DNA from: Chrysomallon squamiferum
Taxonomy: Eukaryota; Mollusca; Gastropoda; Neomphalida; Peltospiridae
Direction: 5' to 3'
Assembly (NCBI GenBank): GCA_012295275.1
Contig: CM022670.1
Location: 31,289,438 to 31,353,437 of the forward strand
DNA: 64,000 nucleotides
A program made the translations under genes and the position numbers. The first letter of the stretch is position 1. Each line of letters opens with the position of its first letter. Shown piece after piece: positions 13,601 through 25,729 of the stretch. Under the pieces are notes generated by a model. It did not search any database. It was not told the origin of the DNA and was given only the letters and a program-made list of their open reading frames with translations.

Positions 13601-15173
13601 TTACTTCCTTTAAGGACTAAACGCAGCAAATATCAATACACTTACGTGAAAACTAATTTCTGTGTACATTTGTTAGTATTTTAATACAGAATTATATAAA
13701 ATATGCAAATTGGTTTAGTTTCATATTTGAATAGAAAACTCCTTGGTTCACGGTATTTTTGATTTTTGTTTCGTACTGAGTAAAGGAAAAAGATATTGAT
13801 TAATCACGGATCTCGGAAAGCATTGTAATCAATTTCCCGGTTCAGCTGGGTTTTTTAAAATTTATTATTATAATTGTGCTACGTCAAAGAGTGAGCGAGA
13901 GAAAAACACTGTACCAGAGACAGAGAAAATGACTACCTATAACTATAGACGCGGACCGATCTGTAATTCATTATCTGAACAACTAGATGGATGGATGAGC
14001 AACTTAGTAACCACAATAGAGATATGTAGACAGACAGACAGTTACGTATACATATTTGTACAGATAAGTAGGTAGAAAGACATATATATTTATATATATT
14101 TATTTAGATACAGTTTTGGACGCTTATTCGCAGACAGAAGATTGATTCCAGGATTTTCTCGTGATCAGACTTGGTGTGCAAATGTGTTCTTGCTAGAAAA
14201 TGCTAGCCAGCTGAAAACTATTGGGAAATTAATGGATGAAAGCACAAGCATCATCCGCTCTACAGATCTCACACGTCCATGCAGTCGTCTAATGTGATTA
14301 GCTCGCTGAAACAGCGTGTGCCATGCAATATTTATTATGTTCAAATCAATAGACAGAAACCGGTCTGCAAAAATGTCCATTACTACTCAAGTCTTTATAA
14401 AAAGCTTCATAAAGTATACATATAGTTTCGATGTACATGTAAATCCTTGTAAGTAACAATGTAACAAGATTTGTTTCTCGATTTTTGTGTTAAATTTTAT
14501 TTAATATTAAACTGCAGAAATATAAAGGAAAACCCATATTGAAAGTTAAGAATAACATAAAACAATATGATATTTCAAATATATTGCAGAACATAGTAAA
14601 CTGTTTCTCTAATGAAAATACTTTTTCTCGAAAATGTCTTTCTTAATACTATACCAGACTATATATTTAGCATTTAGCTTGAGAACCTTCTTTTTAATTA
14701 CGTTTGAAATGTCTGCGATTGATTCAGTTTAAGAGAATAATGCAGACGGAATGCTAACACGTACTAATTAAACTTAGAATGTACGGCCAGCTTTTCTGAA
14801 AGTTTTAAATTAACGGAAGGAAAATAACGGAATTACCTAACTCAGGTTTATTTGCTGATTTACTAATGCTCAGTTACATGTAAAACCCCAAAGCTTAACA
14901 GGTTTTAGATAATCAAAAAAATTTAGTGTGTGACCTTAACCGTCAGTAGAAACAAACCCGTAAAAAAATAATTTTACATTGCAAATAATATTATAGACAT
15001 TACATACCTACTTCCTTTTTAATTCTTATACCGTATAATTTTCTTAATATGTGTGCGTGCTTGCATGCTTACGCTCGGGCAAGTGAATATAGTGCTTTTG
15101 AACTACGTATAGGAGTTCTTAATTCTTAAGGCCGTTACAGGAATTCACACTAAGATTAATGAACCTTAAGCCA

Positions 15174-15174
15174 A

Positions 15175-15236
<62 letters not shown>

Positions 15237-15253
15237 TGATGATAATAATAATA
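15174..15253. repeat. (AAT)n microsatellite
   Basis: AAT run with two GAT variants, followed by TTTC and TTTCA-rich sequence to about 15350. Confidence 0.9.
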
Positions 15254-15790
15254 AAAAAATAATAAAAATTATTTTCTTCTTTCTTTCTTTCTTTTTCATT
15301 TCATTTCATTTTACATTATTTTATTTTTTTATTTTTTATTTTATTTCATTCCCTTACTATTGAAAGCAGTTTCTTCCTAGAACGAGAAAGCAGAAATCTG
15401 CCATCTTTCTCTTTTTCTAAGCTATAAAGCGTGAAAACACTGTGGTTATCAAATGAAATATTCTATCAAGATAAATGTACTGACTTGACATGTCATATTC
15501 TGTCTTGATTTCATCTGAGAGGAATATTTCATTATTAGTAGTAGTAGTAGTCACCGTGCTGGGTTTGTTTGATGGAACAGATGTCGATCATCTTTCTTGA
15601 GACAACAAGTGAGGTAAAATATAATTAAAATAATTTGAAGGCAACTGGTATTTTGCCAAATCTGTATTTTTCTCCATTAATATTATGTTTTAAAACGATT
15701 ATTATTATCACCACACATATACAGACACACACACACAGCCTAACTGAATGGTGTTATTTTTACCTTCGCTGGACAATAACCACTTATTTA

Positions 15791-15910
<120 letters not shown>

Positions 15911-15968
15911 AATTTGGTATTTTTTAAAAACAGAATATCAGTTAATTTTAACTCTATCACTATTTCAG

Positions 15969-16831
15969 GAAGACAATGGCAACAGGCTGAAGATCCTACA
16001 AGCCAAAAGGTTTTTCACCAACAAGTCATGCCACCAACCGATTTCGGGATAGCATGTCCACCGATAGTTGTAACTACTGAATCTTTCAACTCCACCGGAT
16101 CCAGCGAAGACAAAGTCAGCAAAGACGATCTCAATGCTCTTCTTTATATAGTGGTGACGCTTTTGTTCTATTCTCTTGGCATTATCGTTGGTATTATCAC
16201 GTATTTAAAAAGAGAAAAACAAGAAATAGAAGAGGATAAATGTTTTGACGAGTTTCTTCAGATGAAACGCGATCCATTTAACTATCACAAGATGGAAAAG
16301 GTTCACTTAGTAGCAGTGAGGTTAAGGGAAATTGAAAAAATGAAGCAGGCTCGAGAGGAACGTATCAAGAAGAAGTTACAAGAAGACGTCATTGCGGAAG
16401 AGGACTCCGAAAATGCTGCCGATGTTGAAGTGATAGATGACAATGTTCCACTAACGTCAGGATCTCAATCCACAGTTTCTAGACCTAAGAGCTTAGACGA
16501 TTTACACGATACTGAAGATATTATTAATAAACAACGAAAACAGATTACTAGACAACAAAGCGATATTTTTCAGGTTACGCCGACTGGAGAACCTATTTCT
16601 TCTGTAGTGGCGAAAATATTTGACAAGGAAAGACGAGGAGCACTTCAAAGATCTCCGAAAATATGTGACTCAGTCGATACTTTGAAAAGTGGCAGCAGTG
16701 AAAGTACTAATGTTATTAATGAAACGGATTCCTGTTCTGGAGTTAAAATAATTGAAACCAATGCGTCTGCTGGGAAGAGCAAAACGACGGCGGTACTACC
16801 TCTGGGACGATGTATTGTCACCAGTGTTTGA
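15969..16831 (+). CDS. KCNE-like single-pass membrane protein (last or only coding exon)
   Basis: The first in-frame ATG is at 16028, giving 267 residues to the TGA at 16829-16831. The frame is open further upstream, but without an ATG. An acceptor (TATTTCAG|GA) at 15968 suggests the exon begins at 15969 after a 5' exon outside view. Visible in order: a roughly 36-residue ectodomain with an N-glycosylation sequon (Asn21-Ser-Thr); one hydrophobic helix at about 37-60; a basic stop-transfer KREK (61-64); DPFN at 82-85; a charged helix at 90-125; a long Ser-rich acidic tail with RxxS sites; and a C-terminal Thr-Ser-Val, a class I PDZ ligand. Short glycosylated ectodomain, single helix and a DPF/DPY motif about 20 residues after the helix are typical of KCNE potassium-channel beta subunits. 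The tail is longer than in most vertebrate KCNEs. Family assignment is inference; it may be a lineage-specific membrane protein. Confidence 0.7.
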
Positions 16832-17974
16832 TGTAAATCAGTCAGTCGGAACAAAAAATGATCCATTATCATTCACTTTTCTTTTTTCTTTATGATTTTT
16901 ATCTTTTATTTTTTATTTATATATTTATTATTTTTTATTATTATTATTACTATTTCTTTAATTATTATTAATAGTAATCTGATTTTTTGTTTGTTATTAA
17001 TTTTTTTTATTTTTTTATATATATTGTCACATTATTATTATTAGTAGTAGTACGGCTATAGAAGTTTTCAAAATTACCCCACTGGCGCCATTTATAAGCA
17101 TTTGAAAGAAAAGAAAAACAAAATAAAACGTAGCCTGGTACCGAACCTAATCAACACCTTATGCATTTACCAAGACTCAGCTAACAAATAGTATCTACAT
17201 ATAATTTCATTAATATTAAACATTCAAAATATACTTTAGAATTTATATTTAAAAGAAATTATTTATTGAACATTTAGTATCTATCTATTGCACAGCGAAC
17301 CTTTTTAACTTTGTTATTTTATTTATTTGTTTTTTTATTTAGCTTTCATACAAATTCAGTGAAATACCACTATGACTGGTGGAGAAGTTTCCTTGGGGGT
17401 GCTAGTCTTTTTTATATTTTTTATATTTTTTAATTTTAATTGTTCTGTTTCTTAATTAATTTATATTATTAAATTAGAGGGTGATCTAAGTAATTTTATT
17501 CTTTATTTATTTGTTTTCTGTCTATATTATTTATATTTATTTAAATTATTATTTTTAAGGTCACAATGGTCATACTATTATGGTATTTTGTACTGATGTT
17601 TTATTTATTTACTTACTTATTATTATTTATTTTTCTTTATTTTATTTAATATTTATTTATTTATATACAAACTGGTCTTTATTTATTTACTTATGCAAAG
17701 ATAATAACAGAAAAAAGTTTTGATTTTGGTTCAGAAAACTTGATTTATTAAATGTTAGTGACAAAATTGATATCGGAGAACTTCATGACATTAATGTTTT
17801 ACTACTCTTCTTTTTCCACACAAATTTTAGCTCAGGTTTTTAACTAAGCACTGGAGATGTTGATGTTTTTATCTTGAAACTCGTGTTTATTTAACAGTTC
17901 ATATCTTTATTGTGATATGTTTTACTGATCTATGCAAAACAAATAATATGTTTTAATTCATGTTTTAATATATT

Positions 17975-17975
<1 letters not shown>

Positions 17976-18023
<48 letters not shown>
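17976..18023. repeat. (ATT)n microsatellite
   Basis: Sixteen-unit ATT run. Confidence 0.9.
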
Positions 18024-18024
<1 letters not shown>

Positions 18025-19773
18025 TAAATATTTTATATTTTGGTAAGCTCTTATTATCGTGTTATATGTATGTGGTCTTTTGGGCTGTTTTATTTTATTT
18101 TTTAGAGGTTTTGTATTTTTGTTTGTTTTGTTTGTTTTGTTTGTTGTTGTTGCTGTTGTTCTTTTTAATATTCGATACATATATATATATATATCATTAT
18201 CATAACCACTGTAAATATATTTATGCAACGTACTGCGTTTAATACATAACAGTTGTATTCTGAACAAGATTCATGTATAATGCAGGCTATTCGAGAAATG
18301 ATTACACAGTAAAACTAAAATATAGGTGTTTTATATTATTAGGCTTCCTTGTTTTTTATTACTTGATACTTACTAATTGTCATTTGTTTCCCTGTCAGAT
18401 GCCGAACAGTGAATGATCGCCGATCGCGATTGTCTACCCTAGATGATCGTTTATTGAATAGCCTGTTAAAAGTGCTTTTACTCCTCGAGTATGCATTACT
18501 ATAGAATTTTGAAAACTCACTGTACTTAAAAACACAGTATTTTTCATATTATTTGCACCTATGAGTCTTATTTACAAATAAACTTATTTTATGAAAATAG
18601 TTTATGTTTTAGTATAAACACGAGAGAAAAAGAGTTGACCGTCGGAATTAGTATTACATGTATTCTGATTATTACTGTTAACTTTTGCTCTCCTAAGGCG
18701 ATAATTATTAAAATAATTTTTGAAAATTTGCTTAATTCTCTGAAAAATGCCATTCGGGCAATTTCCAATCCCGACCAGTGCCTAAGGATTGATTTACCAA
18801 AGACAGTACTTTGAAGTTTCCTGCCTTTGGCAAGGTGCATAAAAGATTCCTTGCTGATAATGAATAAAAGAGTAACCCTTGCATGTGTGTATATGTGTGT
18901 GTTTTTATGTGTGCATTGGCATGTGTTCGCAAACGATTAATAATAATAATAATAATAACAACAACAACAGTAATAATAATAACAACAATAACAACAAGAT
19001 GTAGAAAAATCGGAGTATTAACAGCACACTTATTTAGATATAAATATTTAACCAGAATGAAATATGTCTGGCAATGACATGTTTTCTGTGGCATTATGTT
19101 AACGCCGACTTTTCCAGGGAATTTGTTTTATTAGATCATTCTTCAACTGAGTGCATCAGTATAATGTCAAAACATCAACGATAACGAAATAAAAGATTCT
19201 GACACTTGATAAAATAAATACATTTGTTTTTGCGTAATTTTGAAACGTGAGTGCCACGACCTTCAGTTCGTATGTTCTGCCTCACTTAAACCTGACAATG
19301 GAGATGTTCAGCTTTAAAACAAAAATATCAGTAATCAATAATCGTTTTCAAATTAACTCATGTTCGTTATATCTTAAATTATTAATTCTGTTCGAGTCGG
19401 TTCTCTATGGTTCACATCAACAGAAATTCTGTTTCCATGTAGACACTAAGAACGTCAGAACCATAATTATGTTATGCATTATACGCACTACAGTTTTACA
19501 AATAAGTTACTTGCTTGGCAAGACAGTTTCTTTTTAAATCATTCAATGAACTGTTTCTACGTCTGACCTACGAATTACACACGGTTATAGCTGGATACAA
19601 ATGAACAAATATAATAATACTTTGTTTTCTTTTTATATTTACTTATAACATGAACATTTTTGCCTCTGATAACGATAATCAATCGAGAAAAGATTGTCTT
19701 CGAAATAATCATTGACCTCTTGCAAAGAAATCTTTCCACATCAGTGAGCACTACGTCTTTCAGACTGAACACG

Positions 19774-19775
<2 letters not shown>

Positions 19776-19807
<32 letters not shown>
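19776..19807. repeat. (AAT)n microsatellite
   Basis: Short AAT run. Similar runs lie near 18938-18956, 21740-21776 (AAT) and 22874-22911 (ATT). Confidence 0.85.
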
Positions 19808-19810
<3 letters not shown>

Positions 19811-21677
19811 GTAACTCGTTATCTTGATTATTTGTTTGTATATTTGTAATGATAACTTCAGGATGAATTAGCAAGAATATATGGAAATTCTTCGTGTGCA
19901 GATCAAATATTGTACTTAAAGATATCTCTTTGTGTGGGTAGGTGTGAAAGAGAGAGAAGGGGAGGGAGAGAGAGGGGGGGTAAACAATTATTAAGGCCTT
20001 CGTCGTAATAACAACATACCAGTAGATAAGTTTTAGAAATAATTCTATCATCAAAGGTTTTTTAGTTGTGTATCCTATAGAAGTATAAATCTGTTAGATT
20101 GTTCCGGTCAAGTATTTAATTAATAATTTACTGTAATGATAAAATAGATGGTATTTTTTGTCCTGCATGACATTAGATAACAGTATGCAAGAAAGAATTC
20201 GCGTAATGCCTGTCTTTGATCCATGAGTAGGGAAAGATCGAATAATAATTATTATATTCATGTCGTTAATTATTATCAGTGTGTAATCATCTTTTATGTT
20301 TCAAATCGTTTGTTCTTAAAATGTTGACATCTTCTTCTTTTCTTTTTCTAAACAAAGCTCATTACTTTTTCAGAAAGGTTTTTAAACAGAATTGTACGAG
20401 TATTGGTTAAATATTGGAAAATGCATGTTTCAGGCTACTGTTTTTCACTGAAAATATTTTATCTTAGTTCTTGGGATTCATGAGTGAAAAATTATCATAA
20501 ATGCGTATTTAATGTTTGTTTTTTTCTGCATGGATAAGTGTGTGTGTTTTGGGGTGTGTGGATGTGTGTGTATGTGCGTGTGTGTTGGAGAGACAGATGG
20601 AGAGAGAGAGAGTTTGCTTGTTCTAATTAACGAAATTTAATCTCTGGCCATTTAATACATTTTTCATGTTAAACCAAATCACGATATATTACGTTTAAAT
20701 TCCATAACAAATTCACATGCGAATCATTTTGAAAAGTTCAATTACGTAAGATAAAAAAAATGACAACCAAATATAAAATGTCAGATTCCAGGTGCATTCT
20801 TCTTCGTGTTTTTCTTTTTCTCCTTTAAAAAAAACAACAAAAAACTACAACTTTTATCGTAATTATATGTTGTATGACAGAGCGTTGAATCTGCAGATCA
20901 CGAAATGGAAGAAATGTATAATAAAAACTTTTTCTTTCATACAATGTTTTGATTTCTGAATTTTTCTTGGTTAATCAACAGAAAAACGAAAATCTTTTTC
21001 TGACTATTTTTTCTTATGCAGTCTGGTCGATTAACTTGATTTTAGTTCTCTAGAGAAAACTATGTTATTTTTTTATTTGTTTTACATGTGTTCTTCGGAA
21101 AATAGGGATGGTAGTAGCTGATGTTTATTTTAAAATTCTCTAGATCTTTTTATTAGATGAACTGATTACTTTTGTGTGTTATTTATAATTTTTATTTCAT
21201 TATACTTCTTATGGATTAATCTTTAATCAGTTAGAACTGGTGACTGGTAATTTATTTGTTACCGACTTTTGTCGGTGGTGGACTTCTTGTTGTTGTTGTT
21301 TTACCGCTTCAATAAATTATGTTTGTACGTTACTTCCACTTTTAACCCTGGAAGATCACTTCAATAAATCTAAAAAACGTTATCGATCAATAGTTTAATC
21401 CAAAGAATAGGTTATCACAATTGATTTACGAATTAGATTCGTGCTAGTACACCGTTTTTCATATTTCTGTCAATATTGATGAAAAGGAGCAGTTAAGAAA
21501 TTTATTGCCTTGGGCATGTAACACTCAGCAGAAATAATGACATTTCCGGTTCCAGAACTACGTGCCGGGTTCATTTCCTCTTGGAAAACAGGCAGACGAC
21601 TCTGGGATGGGTAAAATTAAATGAACTGAAATCTCTTTATGGGGTGAAAGGGAACAGAACAGACTGGAGAAATGTTA

Positions 21678-21740
21678 GTCATCGTTATGTTTATTACTTC
21701 GGAACAAACTGCAGTGTAATTATTTAAAAACAACAACAAC

Positions 21741-21776
<36 letters not shown>

Positions 21777-21835
21777 GTATATTAATATCTGTCACTGTTA
21801 TGTTTGTTGTCTCAAAACCAGCCGCAGTGTAATGT
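21678..21835. repeat. Degenerate direct repeats flanking an (AAT)n run
   Basis: Two copies of a roughly 48-bp segment (21678-21726 and 21786-21835; shared anchors GTTATGTTT and GCAGTGTAAT) flank an AAT microsatellite at 21740-21776. Identity is about three quarters by eye. Confidence 0.55.
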
Positions 21836-21881
21836 ATTTACATAATGATTATGATTTTGCAATTGTATTTTATTTAATTTA

Positions 21882-21915
<34 letters not shown>

Positions 21916-22873
21916 TTATTCGATTCGATATTATTTTTAAATAATATTAATAATAATATTATTAACATGTCATTAACAACAACAGTAATAAAAAAAATAA
22001 CAGTTACAATAACATCAAAGCAACAACAATTACAACAACAAAAAACAGCCTTCAAAATAACAATAACATATAAATAATGCTACCAAGCCAAAATAATAAT
22101 AATAAAAAAGAACAGTAACAGCAAGAACTAAAATAATAACATCATCAATAACAATAACAAAAAACCCAGAAACATCGTAACAAACGAAGACAAAAAATAA
22201 ATTAATTAATAAATAAATACATAAATAAAAATAACATAATAATAACAAAAACCTCTATCACCACAACAGCATCAGTAGTCTACAACAAAAATGAAGAAAA
22301 ATCAATATTCAATAACGAATAGTAATTTTTGGCTTCACTTATAATGAATATAGAATATGATTTAAATATTTTCTGATATTTTATATATAAATATATCTTG
22401 TATAAAATCCTCTATCCACAAAAATAATAAAACAAATTATTTATAAACGAAGAATTAAAACGAACAACAAAACAAAAACGGCCAAAAAAACGACAAAAAA
22501 CAAGAACAATAAATGTCAGGACATCTTATTGTCTGTTTAATTTTGTACGAAAACTGAACGAAATTATCCGATTTGACTAATAAGAAAAAATATTTCTATG
22601 AACAATAAAATATTTTCTAAATTTTTTAAAAGAAAAGTAAAGCTCACGACAGAGAGTGCCTTTCGTAGACGTGTTTCGCAAAATCTCGCTCTGATTAGCA
22701 CGTTAAATGGTTTCTATTCCATTCCAAAAACGGTAATTTGAATTATAGACGCAAAGCTGAAAATACGTCTGATACGATACTGTATATAAAAACTTTCACG
22801 AACCAACATATTACTCATTTACTATTTCAGTATTTTAGTTTTACAATATTAAAATTGATTATAACTTTTCTTA

Positions 22874-22911
<38 letters not shown>

Positions 22912-23414
22912 GAAATATCGTTTCACACATTTGCTAAGAGATCGTTAAGGGATAAGGAAAGTAATTCTAAGGGATAAGGAAAGTAAATACCAGTCAACGG
23001 AAAATTAACCCCTGCAGATTTTAGTGAAAAATCTGAAGTTTCAGTTTGCAAATCTTCGTCCATATATGGAAGCATTCTAAATATCACACAAAAATAAGAC
23101 AATGTACAGAAGGTATTCATCCGTGAAGTAAGTCTACGGCAGGGTAAGAATGAGTAATCTACTCTGGTATCTCCGTCATGGAACCATCCGCGAGGCGCAC
23201 CCCAAAAATAACCTAGGCTATCAGACATGATTCTCTTGTCCTGGACGTGTACGCTGTATGAATGCACGACAAGTAACCTGCTGATGCCCATATTTAGCTT
23301 AGATTAATTGGGGAGGAACACCGAAAATAAGGGCTCGACAGAAAGCGGGAAAACTACCGCAGGACAGGAAGCAGTTCAGGTGATGCCTTTGTGTAACGCG
23401 CTAAGAATTATTTA

Positions 23415-23444
23415 GGAGCCCAAATTTGACTTAATTTGGGCTCC
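23415..23444. repeat. Perfect 12-bp hairpin, 6-base loop
   Basis: The arms GGAGCCCAAATT and AATTTGGGCTCC pair perfectly around TGACTT. It lies in a GC-richer island with no recognised gene. The stem is too short for a microRNA precursor and has no known function. Confidence 0.85.
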
Positions 23445-24468
23445 CCTACCTACATATGAACCAGAAATTAGGTTCACAGCAGAAAGCGGGCTAAGTTTTG
23501 AGTGTCATGTGAAGCGATGAAAACTGCATATTAATATTAATGTTTTATTTCATTTTATTTATTCATTTATTTATTTGTTGTACTTGTTTTGGTGTATTTT
23601 TTTGTTGTTGTTGTTGTCGTCGTTGTTGTTGTTGTTGTTTATAAATATAAAATGGCAAAAATAAAATCCAATCAAGAAGTGAAGAGTGGTGGAGAGGTGA
23701 AATGACACGATGATTACTAGATAATTTGAAGAAGAAATAAACAACCACCTATTTTAAGCAAACAGACATATGTTTGATTGTAATTTTATTTCTTTTCTTT
23801 TTTCTTTTATTATTATTATCATTATTATCATCATCATCATCATTATTATTATTATATATTTAGTCATAATAAAGAACTACATAGTATATTTTCGCATGAT
23901 GAACCAGATGTTACATATAACTGACATGATGCAAGATTGTGTTGTTGTTGTTGTTATTGTTGTTGTTTGTTTGTTGCTATTGTTTTTGCTTGTTTTATTG
24001 GGGTTTTTTTTGGGGGGGGGTGGTTGTTTTTTATTTTTTGTTTTGGCAGTAAACAATCTGAATAATCAATAGTTGATCAGTAAGTAAATAGCTTGACTCT
24101 AAAATAAAATAGTCCGTATTATCACATTTCTGAAACCTACATAGGCATTAACGTAACAGGTAGTTTCATAAGGATAAACATATTCAGTAAAATAATTTAC
24201 TTTAGCATTCGTTACCGGTGTATGAATTTATTTAAAATTTGAGTTTTAGAATAATTGTAAAATTAAAAGGATGTTTTTCTTTGTTTTTATTTGTTTTTAT
24301 TTTGTTTTGTTTTTTTTGTTTTTTTATTATTATTATTATTTTTTTAATTTCACCTATATAGATATACGATTTGGAAGTTCATCGGTATTCCACGCTGTGA
24401 TTTTGCTTGTTCTTTTACTTCTCAGTCTTTAAACAACCCTTTAGATATTGGCTAAATATTTTTACAAC

Positions 24469-24506
24469 GTTATCATCGACGAGACGAAGGTCTTATCGAT
24501 GATAAC
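24469..24506. repeat. Perfect 11-bp inverted repeat, 16-base loop
   Basis: The arms GTTATCATCGA and TCGATGATAAC are exact reverse complements. No flanking gene explains it. Confidence 0.85.
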
Positions 24507-25695
24507 AAAAAATGTTGCACCATGTCATCGTTGTGATGATGAAATGAAGGAAGATCGAAGAAAAAGGAGATCTTTTTCCTACGTTTCTAACAGATGTTCG
24601 CTCAATTCATCGATAAAATTATTCAAATTTGTATATCTTTTAGCCCTTGTTCTTGTAAATTATAATATATAATAAAAGGAAAATGTGTTTCATTTGTGCC
24701 GTGAAAAATAATAATAAAAAACCCCACAAATATAAACAAAATAATAATTAAAAATTAGCGTGTAAATCGCACACCAAAGTAGCACCCAGTGGTCTTTGTC
24801 CATGACTAAAACTGCATGAACGTAAATAAAAATAATGGTTCATCCACACATTAAAATAAATTTCTGATCCACTATAATGGAGGACACCCGATCAAAAGAA
24901 GTATGCTATGTATATATTTTTATTATTTTATATTATTTCGTTTCTAAAAAACAATTTAAAAAAAAAAAACAACAACAACAACATAGTAATAAATGTCTTT
25001 GGAATTCGGGGCTTTTGCTGTTAAATATTATTCATTTCGAATCTTCTTATAACCAACAGTTAGTAAATTTATTTATCACCAGAGAATATGATCATAGATT
25101 ATCCTTTTGAGCAAGTGATAACACAAACACAATTTTTGTCCTAAACGGCAGGCAGCAGATGTGGTGAAGCTCTGTAGCGGTGGAATATACGAAGGAAATA
25201 TGTAGAATAAATTTCGGAATAGTCGCAAATATTTATAATTTTTGTACATTAATATGTTAACATGTTTTTTGATGTAGATCATAATACCAACTCTGATGTT
25301 GTACAGTTCGAAAGAAATAATATAAAATTATAAACTGCGCATTTATTTACGGCACTCAGCGCGACCAATTTTCCAGATACCAAATTGTAAATTAAAAAAG
25401 CATACGAATAAAGATTTCATTTTTCAAGCGTAAAATAAATTTGATTGCATGAATATAAATAAACAGTATATATATATATATTTCTTATCAATGCTAATCA
25501 TTCGTAAAAACTACCATAGCTAGACAATTATATTTTATTCTACATTAAAATTAAAATAAATATTGTTCCGAGTTTATAATCAATCTACAATTTATATTTT
25601 ACTGTGTTTTCAAAAACAACACACGTCACTGCAAAGCACGCGTTTTTTAAACAGACAAACGTATAATTCAGATAGTTATATAATAAACGTCCTTG

Positions 25696-25729
25696 ATGGC
25701 ATCATCGATTTCTTGCCAGGATGAACGCA
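25696..25729 (+). CDS. ECPAS: ECM29 exon 1 (proposed start exon)
   Basis: The ATG has G at +4. The exon encodes [11 protein letters not shown] plus one base, and the split codon with exon 2 gives Ile, so the join reads [14 protein letters not shown], close to the vertebrate EEQRLLERVFLRLG. It supplies the single base that exon 2 needs. The donor A|GTTCGT is weak but usable. A different upstream exon is possible. Confidence 0.6.

Larger units (their letters stand above)
16832..25695. other. 3' UTR and intergenic region without a recognised gene
   Basis: The first few hundred bases are probably 3' UTR of the membrane-protein gene; an AATAAA lies at 17122-17127. The rest holds T-rich and ATT-rich sequence, many trinucleotide repeats, and two sharp inverted repeats (23415-23444 and 24469-24506). 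A GC-richer island at about 22980-23500 has a 122-codon minus-strand frame that I cannot assign. No convincing coding exon is visible before the proposed ECM29 start. Confidence 0.5.

Noticed and set aside
15914-15968. N-terminal extension of the membrane-protein frame to 15914
   Set aside because: The frame is open but begins at a TTG, and the stretch reads as an intron end (CT tract then TATTTCAG). The acceptor at 15968 and the ATG at 16028 fit better.
21540-21600. tRNA-derived SINE suggested by GGGTTCATTTCC
   Set aside because: The B-box-like match is poor, and no A-box or defined 3' end could be found.
22923-23291. 122-codon minus-strand frame as a gene
   Set aside because: No recognisable domain, no supporting splice or promoter context, and a partly duplicated start (AAGGGATAAGGAAAGTAA twice). 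Left as an unassigned island.
24877-24900. ATG-led MEDTRSKE before GTATGC as an ECM29 first exon
   Set aside because: Its phase (0) does not match exon 2, which needs one leading base, and it has no similarity to the ECM29 N-terminus.
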